Source of the DNA: Eggerthellaceae bacterium UBA5808
GTDB taxonomy: Bacteria > Actinomycetota > Coriobacteriia > Coriobacteriales > Eggerthellaceae
Direction: 5' to 3'
DNA length: 14,540 nucleotides
NCBI GenBank assembly: GCA_002417975.1
Contig: DIDE01000081.1
Coordinates: 1 to 14,540, forward strand
Position numbers and translations under genes: made by a program. Numbering within the stretch: the first letter of the stretch is position 1; each line of letters begins with the position of its first letter. Positions 1 through 7,413 of this stretch are shown here, in pieces. Under the pieces are notes generated by a model. That model was given only the letters and a program-made list of their open reading frames with translations. It had not been told where the DNA came from and searched no databases.

Positions 1-798
1 CTTAAAGACAAAAGCGCAAAACGTATTATCGTATTTACCCGTACACGCCATCGCGTCGATAACTGCTGCCGTAAGCTTCGCCAGGCTGGATATAAAGCTG
101 CACCTATTCATTCAGATCGTAGCCAAAATCAACGCAAACATGCAATTGATGCATTCGCAAGTGGATCAGTCGACATCTTAGTCGCAACCGATGTCCTTGC
201 TCGTGGCATTGATGTCAGCGATGTTAATTATGTTGTCAATTTTCACTTGCCAACCCAGGCTGAAGATTACGTACATCGTATTGGACGTACGGGTCGCGCA
301 GGAGAACACGGCTTTGCAGTCTCATTTGTTGCACCAGAAAATAAAGGCGATTTAAAGTCCATTCAAAAGCTCATCGGCAAAACAATCCCTTCAATGACTG
401 TTAAAGGTTTTGATACCTCCAAGAGTGATGCAGCAATCGCCGCAAAGGCAACACGTTCTTCGGCGAAGCACGATCCAGAACTTGCAAAAGCAGCTAAAGA
501 GTATAAAAATCAGTCGCATAAATCGCGCAACGGACAGGGACGCCGCCGTAAAAACAATTCAAATCAGCACAATGGAGAATCGAACCGTAACGGCGGAAAC
601 AAACAACACCGTCGCAACGGATCAAACAACTCACATTCCAATCGCTCATATAATTCGAGCAATAAGGGAAGCAGAGGGAACAAGAGCAATAATCGTTCGC
701 ATCGTTCAAACGATGGTCAAGATTTTCGTCCTGGAAGATCACAGCGAGCACACCGCAGTGAACAGCACACTCAACATTCGCACCAGAATAATAGATAG
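1..798 (+). CDS. DEAD-box ATP-dependent RNA helicase, C-terminal part (5' end outside window)
   Basis: The reading frame is open from the first base, so the N-terminal RecA domain with the DEAD box lies upstream of the window. The 265 visible residues contain the second RecA-like domain of superfamily 2 helicases: motif IV (IIVFTR, residues 9-14), motif V (ILVATDVLARGIDV, 59-72) and the arginine-finger motif VI (HRIGRTGRAG, 92-101). The family unwinds short RNA duplexes using ATP and usually acts in ribosome assembly, mRNA decay or cold adaptation. From about residue 165 the protein becomes a low-complexity basic tail rich in Asn, Arg, Ser, Gly and His, as in RhlE/CsdA-type helicases, where such tails bind RNA non-specifically. 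A strong terminator follows 55 bases after the stop. The family is certain; the paralogue cannot be named from the C-terminus alone. Confidence 0.93.
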   Translation, partial: LKDKSAKRIIVFTRTRHRVDNCCRKLRQAGYKAAPIHSDRSQNQRKHAIDAFASGSVDILVATDVLARGIDVSDVNYVVNFHLPTQAEDYVHRIGRTGRAGEHGFAVSFVAPENKGDLKSIQKLIGKTIPSMTVKGFDTSKSDAAIAAKATRSSAKHDPELAKAAKEYKNQSHKSRNGQGRRRKNNSNQHNGESNRNGGNKQHRRNGSNNSHSNRSYNSSNKGSRGNKSNNRSHRSNDGQDFRPGRSQRAHRSEQHTQHSHQNNR

Positions 799-853
799 CA
801 TGTAAAACCATTTGTAGGTATTAGCGCAAATCGACACCCATACACGGCAAAAG

Positions 854-893
854 AAAAGCGTTGTAATCCTTAAAAAGATTACAACGCTTTTTT
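854..893 (+). terminator. Intrinsic terminator of the helicase gene
   Basis: A perfect 15-bp stem (854-868 with 877-891) closes an 8-base loop. Its right arm runs into six T (888-893). The A-rich base of the left arm gives a T run on the other strand too, so it may also stop transcription arriving from the right past the ATPase remnant. Confidence 0.9.
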
Positions 894-923
894 GATACCC
901 ATTCTGATTTGCTTGAAATAGTC

Positions 924-1151
924 CTATTTACAAAAGAAGGATTGCGGATGTTCTCTCCGCAGCCAATCTTGAGAGTCCTGCCCAATTCCCGCTTGAACGG
1001 AAATGAACGGATAGTCAATCCGCTTAAGCGCCTGGCCCAATGCCGTTGTCTTCCCCGTCTGGCGCGGCCCCATGACAACCTGAATGAACTCGCGCGGCTC
1101 ATTCAACCGGTCTACGAGCGTCTTTACCAGACTCCGTTAGTACTTTAACAT
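924..1151 (-). pseudogene. Decayed N-terminal fragment of a DUF4143-type AAA ATPase
   Basis: An ATG at 1151-1149 is preceded by an excellent AGGAGG ribosome site 6 bases upstream. The frame then reads MLKY, a TAA stop at 1139-1137, then about 70 residues ending in a second stop near 924. The part after the first stop contains a Walker A motif (GPRQTGKTT) set in the context usual for the start of AAA_14/DUF4143 ATPases. Intact members are about 400 residues, so this copy has lost the Walker B, sensor and C-terminal regions as well as having a nonsense codon at position 5. The good ribosome site and the palindromes upstream suggest a once-active gene that decayed recently. Alternatively, a TTG at 1106-1104 would give a 60-residue peptide, but a lone Walker A segment is unlikely to work. 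Confidence 0.75.
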
Positions 1152-1190
1152 GGAGCACCTCCTACATTCGATTGCCCCTTACTAACATTT

Positions 1191-1230
1191 TTGTTCAACC
1201 ATTGAACAATCTTGTTCAGTTGCTGAACAC
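1191..1230. promoter_or_regulatory. Two tandem 19-bp palindromes, probable operators
   Basis: Site 1 (1191-1209) is TTGTTCAA-CCA-TTGAACAA, a perfect 8-bp inverted repeat. Site 2 (1212-1230) is TTGTTCAG-TTG-CTGAACAC, matched over 7 bp. Their centres are 21 bp apart, about two DNA turns, so dimers would sit on the same face. They lie about 40 bases upstream of the ATPase remnant's start, where a repressor or activator would be expected. The binding protein is unknown. Stretch 1231-1352 shows no gene or convincing signal. Confidence 0.6.
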
Positions 1231-1352
1231 TTTTACCTACACGGTTAGATTCTCTTCAAGCGTCGACATATCCATCGCAAAGGATGTAAACGTACCAAGA
1301 GCACCTTGGACGTTCATCTAATACTTGCCCTCTTTTTGTATCTGCTATGTTC

Positions 1353-1733
1353 CTATAGCATTGCATCCAGAGATTTAGTTGCAATAACAGATACGCCTGT
1401 GTGCGCAACATCTTTAATAAGTACATCTCCAGCAGAAATTGGTGCCGTAAGGTCAAGCGAACGAATTGATGTAAGAGCTGCATCAATGAAACGCTTAGGA
1501 ATTGCCTGCGCGGTTTTAACGCTCAAAGGCTCAGGACAATCCTTAATGCATACAACAGCTGTCACCATTCTCCGAGGATCCGTCGCCTCTTCACGCGCAT
1601 ATGCTTTTCCTCGATTACAGGTATATCCGGTAACCGATGTGACGGACCCTTTGTCATCAAATCCCACCTCGAGTTGGCATCCCATAGGACAGCACACGCA
1701 TACAAAGTTTTTAACATCTGTAGCTTGTAGCAT
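1353..1733 (-). CDS. DUF1667 cysteine-rich metal-binding protein, GlpA partner
   Basis: This 126-residue soluble protein matches the DUF1667 pattern. An N-terminal cysteine cluster VCVCCPMGC (Cys12, 14, 15, 19) is followed by YTCNRGKAYAREE (Cys39), a conserved PRRMVTAVV segment, and a second pair at Cys62 and Cys66. The spacing suggests a bound Fe-S cluster or metal. DUF1667 genes typically sit directly after a GlpA-type dehydrogenase and a NADH-oxidase-like flavoprotein in anaerobes, and are thought to serve as an accessory electron-transfer subunit, though this is not proven. Its ATG overlaps the stop of the upstream fusion gene (TAATG), so translation is probably coupled and the products made in similar amounts. 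No clear U-tract terminator follows. Confidence 0.85.
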   Translation of the reverse strand: MLQATDVKNFVCVCCPMGCQLEVGFDDKGSVTSVTGYTCNRGKAYAREEATDPRRMVTAVVCIKDCPEPLSVKTAQAIPKRFIDAALTSIRSLDLTAPISAGDVLIKDVAHTGVSVIATKSLDAML

Positions 1734-4708
1734 TAGACCTCACCCTTTGATTCCATCGAGAGCACGCACGAGTGAGCGCCAAGTAAATCGTGCACGTGCA
1801 CATGCATCTGTACCATTTCGGCAGGAACCGCAATCATTGTCGTTGCAACTTTTACCGTAGTAAGCGTTCCATTTGGTTCACGACGTTGAAGACGAAAGCG
1901 TGGATGTTTTAGCGCAAACGATACGCGAAATGAAATTGCAAATGACGCATCATCATGCTGATGACCAAGATCCACGTATTGAGGGACTACATAGCGGATA
2001 CCATCACCAGGCACAAGAGGAATAAGCGCGTGCGAAGCAGTATGCGATGGTGAAAGCGCCTGTTGGGCAGCGAACATCCCAGCACGCTCCCCCTCCGCCG
2101 AAACATGGTCAACTAGATCATGGATATGGAGCGCATTGCCACAAGCAAAGATTGAAGACACCGATGTTTCCAATCGTTCATCGACAACCGCACCACCAGT
2201 TAACGGGTCAAGCTCAACGCCAGCGGTTCGAGCAATTTCATTTTCAGGGAGCAGCCCGACACTCAAAAGAAGCGTATCGCAAGGAATGCGTTCCTCGGTA
2301 CCAGCTATCGGCTGAAGCGTATGTTCATCGACCTTTGATGTCCACACAGCTTCTAGACGACGATCTCCTTCCAAACGGACAATTGTCGTGCTTAAATGCA
2401 GGGGGATATTATAATCATCTAGACATTGAACGATGTTTCGCCTTAGACCTGATGGATGAGGCATAATTTCGTATACGCCTTGAACGTCTGCCCCTTGAAA
2501 AAGCATCCGACGGGCCATAATAAGTCCAATATCGCCCGAACCAAGGATGACGCACCGTTTGCCAGGCAGACATCCTTGCAAGTTCATAAAGTTCTGAGCG
2601 CACCCTGCGCTAAACACACCCGACGGACGACTACCAGCCATATTGAGCGCGCCAAGACCACGCTCCCGCGAACCAGTTGCTAAAACAATTGAATGAGCAG
2701 CAACTCGATGGACACCATCCTGATCAACAAATATCACTGCATGTAAGGATCTCTTCGTTTGTTGATTGCCTTGCCTATTATGCAATGGCACACTAGCAAC
2801 CGATGCCCCGTCTCGTGTAGCATCAAACAATCCAGGTTGTGCCACTGCTGGATCAACTCTTACAACACTCGCTTGCAGTGCTATATCAACGTCTTTTGAT
2901 GTAACGTTTTCAATCTCACGCTGCGCATATTCAGGTCCCGTCAATTCGACCTTAAACCGATGAAGACCAAATCCGTTATGCACGCATTGCTTAAGAATTC
3001 CACCCAGCTGCGACTCCCGGTCGATAAGTAGCACCTGCGCACCTGCCTTTCGTGCCGCTACAGCGGCCGCAATACCTCCGGCACCACCACCCACCACAAC
3101 AACATCATAGGATGATTCGCACGCATCCAAAGACGATACTGCTACATCGTCCAAAGGAGAAGCAGCATATTGTTTAAGAGCACCATCACTTCTATGAGAT
3201 GCGCTCACCTGAATAAGCTGGCGATAGTCCGGACGCGCACCCATAACCATACGCGACCCAGGGAGCCGCTTATCAACCTGCGTCGGATCCGTATTCGTTG
3301 CGCCAACAAAAAGTTTCATAACTTCTGGAGAGCAAAAACCTCCATGGCATCGACCCATCATTGCGCCCGTGCGCCACTTAAGTGCATCAAGATCAAGGAC
3401 AGGTAATGGTCCTTGAAGTGCATGCATAATCTCCGCTTCTGTCACTGTGCAACAGCGGCACACTACATGTCCAAATCGTTGGTCACGTGCAATTGCCTGT
3501 GCACGCTCTGCGTCATCCATACGGCTAAACTGTTCAATCGCTGGACGGATCGGATTAAAATCAACACGCTTATGCGCATCCAGTGTCGACGCAACCTCTC
3601 GTGAAAGATACTCTGCAACCGCAGGAGCACTGGTAAGACCAGGAGAATCAAAATAGGTGACATTAAAGAAGCCAGACACATCATCAGGTTCTCCAATGAC
3701 AAAATCTCCGTCTCCCCCGCTCGCGCGAATACCACAAAAATTTGTTATAATACCGCGCTTTGTCACATGAGGCCATGTCGTATGAGCGCGTTGTAAAATA
3801 TCATGCAGACCATCAGCAGTGGTGGAAAGGTCATCCTTAGATGCCTGCTCAACCGCATTAGGGCCAACTAAAAGATTCCCATGAATAGTCGGCGTAACAA
3901 GAACACCTTTTCCTAGAGCAGAGGGAGCCTGAAACATTGTATGCGAAAACGTCGAACCAAAGTTAGTATCAAAAAGACAGTACTCACCGCGACGAGGATT
4001 TGTATGCAAATGATGCGAGCTCACCATATTATTTATCTCGTCAGCATGAACCCCAGCAGCATTTATAACAACACGAGCTGTATAAACTTTGCGCGCATCC
4101 GTATATAAACGAAACATTGGCTGAGAATCAGAGCGTGCATTCATTTCCTGACCATGTGCTATTGCAATTACACGCTGCTCAAAATCAAAGATAGCTCCAT
4201 TAAGCACAGCATTTTCTGCTGCAGCTAACGTCACATGATAAGGATCGCAGATTCCTCCCGTTGGTGCACAAAGTGCACCAACAGCTGCAGTCGAGCATTC
4301 GGGCTCAAGACGATGAAGCTCATCAGCAGATATAACACGTATACCTTGTACACCGTTTTCTTGACCACGACGAACAAGTGAGCGAACCGTATCAAGCTCT
4401 GCATCCGAATATGCAACAACAAGCGAGCCGTTTTGAATAAAGGGGAAATGCAGCTCCTTCGCCCACCGAGGATACAATTGCGATCCACGAACATTAAAGA
4501 ACGCCTTGCGCGTTCCGGGTTTCGGATCGTAGCCAGCATGCACAATACCAGAATTAGCACGCGTTGCTCCACATGCAATGTCGTTGCCCGCTTCGAGCAC
4601 ACAAATTGAAAGGTCAAAGCGCGATAATTCTCGAGCAATACAGGATCCTGCAACCCCTGCGCCAATAATTACAACGTCATACGTGGCGTTATTCTTCGTT
4701 TTCTCCAT
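1733..4708 (-). CDS. GlpA-type FAD glycerol-3-phosphate dehydrogenase fused to an FAD/NAD oxidoreductase
   Basis: A 991-residue cytoplasmic protein made of two enzymes normally encoded separately. Residues about 9-400 are a DAO-fold FAD dehydrogenase with a GAGVAG nucleotide-binding loop near residue 16. Residues about 415-465 form a BFD-like 2Fe-2S domain with Cys417-x-Cys419 and Cys454-x4-Cys459. After a 40-residue linker, residues about 534-991 are a pyridine-nucleotide-disulphide-type oxidoreductase with a second FAD loop (GGGAGG, about 540), a NAD loop (GSGDIG, about 723), and the family's C-terminal VPGDGIRYVVPQ and VPAEM segments. The likely job is oxidation of glycerol 3-phosphate to dihydroxyacetone phosphate, passing electrons via the Fe-S site and second flavin to NAD or another acceptor. 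The substrate is inferred and another 2-hydroxy acid is possible. I place the start at ATG 4708, with a GCAGG ribosome site 5 bases upstream. A GTG at 4714 overlaps that site and is less likely. Confidence 0.88.
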   Translation of the reverse strand: MEKTKNNATYDVVIIGAGVAGSCIARELSRFDLSICVLEAGNDIACGATRANSGIVHAGYDPKPGTRKAFFNVRGSQLYPRWAKELHFPFIQNGSLVVAYSDAELDTVRSLVRRGQENGVQGIRVISADELHRLEPECSTAAVGALCAPTGGICDPYHVTLAAAENAVLNGAIFDFEQRVIAIAHGQEMNARSDSQPMFRLYTDARKVYTARVVINAAGVHADEINNMVSSHHLHTNPRRGEYCLFDTNFGSTFSHTMFQAPSALGKGVLVTPTIHGNLLVGPNAVEQASKDDLSTTADGLHDILQRAHTTWPHVTKRGIITNFCGIRASGGDGDFVIGEPDDVSGFFNVTYFDSPGLTSAPAVAEYLSREVASTLDAHKRVDFNPIRPAIEQFSRMDDAERAQAIARDQRFGHVVCRCCTVTEAEIMHALQGPLPVLDLDALKWRTGAMMGRCHGGFCSPEVMKLFVGATNTDPTQVDKRLPGSRMVMGARPDYRQLIQVSASHRSDGALKQYAASPLDDVAVSSLDACESSYDVVVVGGGAGGIAAAVAARKAGAQVLLIDRESQLGGILKQCVHNGFGLHRFKVELTGPEYAQREIENVTSKDVDIALQASVVRVDPAVAQPGLFDATRDGASVASVPLHNRQGNQQTKRSLHAVIFVDQDGVHRVAAHSIVLATGSRERGLGALNMAGSRPSGVFSAGCAQNFMNLQGCLPGKRCVILGSGDIGLIMARRMLFQGADVQGVYEIMPHPSGLRRNIVQCLDDYNIPLHLSTTIVRLEGDRRLEAVWTSKVDEHTLQPIAGTEERIPCDTLLLSVGLLPENEIARTAGVELDPLTGGAVVDERLETSVSSIFACGNALHIHDLVDHVSAEGERAGMFAAQQALSPSHTASHALIPLVPGDGIRYVVPQYVDLGHQHDDASFAISFRVSFALKHPRFRLQRREPNGTLTTVKVATTMIAVPAEMVQMHVHVHDLLGAHSCVLSMESKGEV

Positions 4709-4735
4709 AGCCACCTGCTTACTATTTTGTTCCGC

Positions 4736-4762
4736 TTGACGAAAGCGTAGTATCGATATAAC
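4736..4762 (+). promoter_or_regulatory. Possible promoter of the NifX-like gene in a divergent intergenic region
   Basis: A TTGACG box (4736-4741) and a TATAAC box (4757-4762) are separated by 15 bases. The hexamers are good but the spacing is shorter than the preferred 17, so this is tentative. The 97-bp gap between the divergent glpA-like and nifX-like starts must hold promoters for both directions. I could not pick a convincing minus-strand promoter. Confidence 0.35.
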
Positions 4763-4805
4763 AAAGTTTAGTTATCTTCGCATAAAGAGCAAAAGGAGAA
4801 CATAC

Positions 4806-5141
4806 ATGAGAATTGCGGTCGCGAGTGAAGGTCTGGACGTGGCACCTCAGTTTGCCCAATGTGCAAACTTTAATTATTTCACCACGAAGAGCTTCGAGAT
4901 CGTTGATTCTCAAAACATCCCTTTCCGCAGCTGCACAATAGATGACTGCGTCCGCCTTTTTAAAACAATCGGAACTGACGCTATTATCTGTGACTCCATC
5001 AGTACGGTCTCGCAACGAATTCTCACCGACCAAGGATTCGAAGTTGTTCAGCAAGCCCATGGTAACGCATTGCAAGCCGCTCAACGCTATATCGATGCTC
5101 GTGCTCGCGAACTCGATAACGAAGTCTACGACCGACTCTAG
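4806..5141 (+). CDS. NifB/NifX-type dinitrogenase-cofactor-binding domain protein
   Basis: A 111-residue protein whose start (MRIAVASEGLDVAPQF) and length match the small NifX/NifB-C domain family (Nitro_FeMo-Co), an RNase-H-like fold that binds Fe-S or molybdenum clusters in nitrogenase cofactor assembly. Many anaerobes without nitrogenase carry such single-domain proteins with no known role. The family's usual HFG-like motif after the first strand is altered here (PQFAQC), and it carries several cysteines (near residues 19, 37 and 42). An AGGAGA ribosome site 7-8 bases before the ATG supports the start. It is divergent from the Fe-S flavoprotein genes. A nitrogenase role is not supported by any neighbour, so function is unknown beyond likely cluster binding. 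Confidence 0.72.
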   Translation: MRIAVASEGLDVAPQFAQCANFNYFTTKSFEIVDSQNIPFRSCTIDDCVRLFKTIGTDAIICDSISTVSQRILTDQGFEVVQQAHGNALQAAQRYIDARARELDNEVYDRL

Positions 5142-5278
5142 GTCGGCTAAGCCCCACGTTCAAGCTTAATCAGCTATGACGGCGTATAAAATCGGTCAAT
5201 AAGCTACAAAATTTCTCAAACACAATTCTTTGAAGTCAATGCCTTGCTAAGTTAGGTGTATAACAGGACGCAGGGGAA

Positions 5279-5302
5279 AATGTGTGTTTAAACGTACACA
5301 TT
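5279..5302. repeat. Inverted repeat upstream of the DUF2252 gene
   Basis: Arms AATGTGT (5279-5285) and ACACATT (5296-5302) flank a 10-base centre that includes GTTTAAAC. It lies 30 bases before the DUF2252 start, in what would be its promoter or leader. It could be an operator or chance. The rest of 5142-5332 shows no gene. Confidence 0.35.
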
Positions 5303-5332
5303 ATCTATGGGGAATAATAGACCGGAGGAGCT

Positions 5333-6706
5333 ATGCCAAGTATCAACACGCTTTCCAATCCTGAAGAGTCACGCCAAGCGGGAAAAGACTTACGCAAAAC
5401 CGTTTCGCGAAAGAGCCATGGAGACTGGCAACCGTTAAAAGATCGTACTGATCCACTGACGCTTATACATGATCAAGAAGCAACTCGCTTGAAGGATCTA
5501 CTTCCAATTCGGCATGAACGTATGAGTATTTCCGCCTTTACGTTTTACCGTGGAGCAGCTTTACTTATGGCCTCAGATCTTGCAACCACTCAATCAACAG
5601 GCATTACGTGCCAGATATGCGGCGATGCGCACATCGCAAACTTTGGAGGTTTTGGCTCCCCTGAACGTCATTTAATTTATGATATCAACGATTTTGATGA
5701 AACACTTGCAGGACCATGGGAATGGGATGTAAAGCGTTTTGCAACAAGCATAGAAATCTGTGGACGAGATCGTGGATTCAGCGCTTCAAAACGAACCGCA
5801 ATCGTCGAAGAAGCAGTAAAGAAATATCGTGAGACCATGCTCGAGTTCGCTCAGATGAACACAATAGACGTATGGTACGCGCATCTCGATGTCATTAACG
5901 TACTCGCCACTTGGAATGTGCAATTGAAGAAACGCGAAGGAAAACAGCTTGGTAAAACGCTTAGTAAAGCATTTGGAAAAACAAGCGAACGAGCAGTAGA
6001 AAAACTTACGACCGTCGAAAATGGTCAGCGACATATCGTTAGTCAGCCACCACTTATTGTCCCTCTTGCAGAGCTGTATCCGACAGCAAAAGCCGATAAG
6101 ATCGAGGAAGGCGTGCGTAATTTACTGAAATCGTATAAGAAGAGTTTGCCAGCCGATCGTCGTTGTCTGATCGACGGCTACCATCTCAGCGATATTGGCC
6201 GTAAGGTAGTCGGTGTCGGTAGCGTCGGCACGCGTGCATGGATCGCCGTATTTACTGGACGAGATGTTAACGATCCACTCGTCCTCCAAATCAAAGAAGC
6301 AGATCCATCCGTTCTCGAGGCATATCAACACACAAGCCCTTATGCAAATCACGGGCAACGTGTTGTCGAAGGTCAGCGCCTTATGCAGGCATCAAGCGAT
6401 ATCTTACTTGGCTGGGTACGCGGAAACAACATTTCAAACGAAACAAATGATTTCTATGTACGTCAATTATGGGATTGGAAGACATCCACAAACCTTGACA
6501 CCATCACAGAGCGTGAACTTCGAGCAATGGCAAGTATGAGCGCCTGGACGCTTGCACGTGCGCATGCACGATCAGGAAACCGTTTTGCGATCGCTGGATA
6601 CCTGGGAAAAAGTTCATCATTTGACGAAGCTCTTGGAAAGTTCGCCCGTACTTATGCCGATCTTAACGAGCAGGATTATCAACGCTTCGTTGATTCACTC
6701 AAATAA
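5333..6706 (+). CDS. DUF2252 family kinase-like protein
   Basis: A 457-residue soluble protein with the full set of DUF2252 landmarks: HERMSISAFTFYRGAA (61-76), GDAHIANFG (97-105), DINDFDE (117-123) and GPWEWDVKR (127-135). The GDAHxxN block resembles the catalytic loop HGDLHxxN of aminoglycoside and choline phosphotransferases, and the DxNDFDE block resembles their metal-binding DFG-like motif. The family is therefore placed in the protein-kinase-like fold, but no substrate is established that I can name. Length fits the family (roughly 400-470). The ATG has a strong GGAGG site 4 bases upstream. It appears monocistronic: a 190-bp gap precedes it and it converges on the ribosomal protein operon, with a hairpin between. 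Family confidence is high; molecular function is unknown. Confidence 0.88.
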   Translation: MPSINTLSNPEESRQAGKDLRKTVSRKSHGDWQPLKDRTDPLTLIHDQEATRLKDLLPIRHERMSISAFTFYRGAALLMASDLATTQSTGITCQICGDAHIANFGGFGSPERHLIYDINDFDETLAGPWEWDVKRFATSIEICGRDRGFSASKRTAIVEEAVKKYRETMLEFAQMNTIDVWYAHLDVINVLATWNVQLKKREGKQLGKTLSKAFGKTSERAVEKLTTVENGQRHIVSQPPLIVPLAELYPTAKADKIEEGVRNLLKSYKKSLPADRRCLIDGYHLSDIGRKVVGVGSVGTRAWIAVFTGRDVNDPLVLQIKEADPSVLEAYQHTSPYANHGQRVVEGQRLMQASSDILLGWVRGNNISNETNDFYVRQLWDWKTSTNLDTITERELRAMASMSAWTLARAHARSGNRFAIAGYLGKSSSFDEALGKFARTYADLNEQDYQRFVDSLK

Positions 6707-6738
6707 CGATAAGTACTTACTAAACAGCTCACGATAAA

Positions 6739-6775
6739 AATGTCCCCATCGGATGATATATCCGATGGGGACATT
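6739..6775 (-). terminator. Terminator between convergent DUF2252 and rplT genes
   Basis: A perfect 16-bp stem (6739-6754 with 6760-6775) closes a 5-base loop. On the minus strand the stem is followed directly by TTTTTATCG, making it a good intrinsic terminator for the infC-rpmI-rplT transcript. On the plus strand the U tract is poor, so it would stop DUF2252 transcripts less efficiently. Confidence 0.85.
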
Positions 6776-6835
6776 ACGATTTACATAAGCAAACGATCAA
6801 GAAATCACACAGCTACAGTAATCAGTGTTTACAGA

Positions 6836-7189
6836 CTACAGAGCCTTTTTTGCGACACCAACCAGTGCGGCAAACGCATCTGGATCGTTAACAGCCATGT
6901 CAGCGAGCACCTTACGGTCAAGCTCAACACCAGCCTTTTTAAGTCCATTCATAAAGACAGAATAGCTCAGTCCATTGATACGAGCAGCAGCATTGATGCG
7001 CGTAATCCAAAGACGTCTAATATCGCGCTTCTTATTGCGACGATCGCGATACGTATACTGCAAAGAGTGCTGAACCTGTTCCTTCGCGGCACGATAGGAA
7101 CGAGATTTTGCGCCATAATATCCCTTGGCACGCGTTAGGGTGGTGCGACGCTTCTTATGAGCGTTCACCGAACGTTTTACACGAGGCAT
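6836..7189 (-). CDS. rplT: Large ribosomal subunit protein bL20
   Basis: This 117-residue basic protein is a full-length L20. It has the start MPRVKRSVNAHKKRR, the conserved GYYGAKSRSYRAAKEQV block, the helical RDRRNKKRDIRRLWITRINAAAR segment, and the C-terminal globular region with NGLSYSVFMNGLKKAGVELDRK. L20 binds 23S rRNA domain I early in 50S assembly. In several bacteria its C-terminal domain also binds its own operon's mRNA to repress it. It is the last gene of infC-rpmI-rplT, 21 bases after rpmI, with a GGAGGA ribosome site before the ATG. The terminator at 6739-6775 follows. Confidence 0.98.
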   Translation of the reverse strand: MPRVKRSVNAHKKRRTTLTRAKGYYGAKSRSYRAAKEQVQHSLQYTYRDRRNKKRDIRRLWITRINAAARINGLSYSVFMNGLKKAGVELDRKVLADMAVNDPDAFAALVGVAKKAL

Positions 7190-7210
7190 GAAGATCCTCC
7201 TTATCGGTTA

Positions 7211-7408
7211 CTATTTATGATTGAGGTTGCGGGCGATCACACGCTGATCGGATGGTGCAACAGCAGTCTCATGACGGAAATTACGCTTACGTTTCTGACT
7301 CTTTTTGGACAGAATGTGGTTCCTACCTTGCTTTGAACGCATGATCTTACCGGAACCGGTTACACGAAAACGTTTTGCGGTGCCGCGATGGGTCTTCATC
7401 TTAGGCAT
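7211..7408 (-). CDS. rpmI: Large ribosomal subunit protein bL35
   Basis: This 65-residue strongly basic protein has the L35 signature: MPKMKTHRGTAKRFRVTGSGK at the start and a Lys/Arg-rich middle with the NHILSKKSQKRKRNFR block. It is a small structural protein of the 50S subunit. Its ATG lies 5 bases after the infC stop, and its ribosome site (AGAGG) sits inside the last codons of infC, so the two are probably translationally coupled. It is the middle gene of the classic infC-rpmI-rplT operon. Confidence 0.98.
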   Translation of the reverse strand: MPKMKTHRGTAKRFRVTGSGKIMRSKQGRNHILSKKSQKRKRNFRHETAVAPSDQRVIARNLNHK

Positions 7409-7413
7409 GGGAA

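Noticed and set aside
1191..1230. A LexA (SOS) box in the palindrome cluster
   Set aside because: LexA boxes in Actinomycetota and Firmicutes need GAAC-N4-GTTC. Here the half-sites face the other way within each palindrome, and the only GAAC...GTTC pair between them is spaced by six bases.
1305..1330. A terminator after the DUF1667 gene
   Set aside because: CCAAG/CTTGG forms only a 5-bp stem on the minus strand and is followed by mixed sequence, not a T run.
1306..1860. A 184-codon open frame on the plus strand opposite the DUF1667 gene
   Set aside because: It is the antisense shadow of DUF1667 and the end of the fusion gene, has no ribosome site and looks like no protein family.
4231..4665. 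A 144-codon open frame on the minus strand inside the GlpA fusion
   Set aside because: It is an out-of-frame shadow of the well-conserved dehydrogenase domain, with no ribosome site or recognisable motif.
5128..5150. A terminator hairpin at the end of the NifX-like gene
   Set aside because: CCGAC/GTCGG can pair around the stop codon, but the stem is short and no T run follows.
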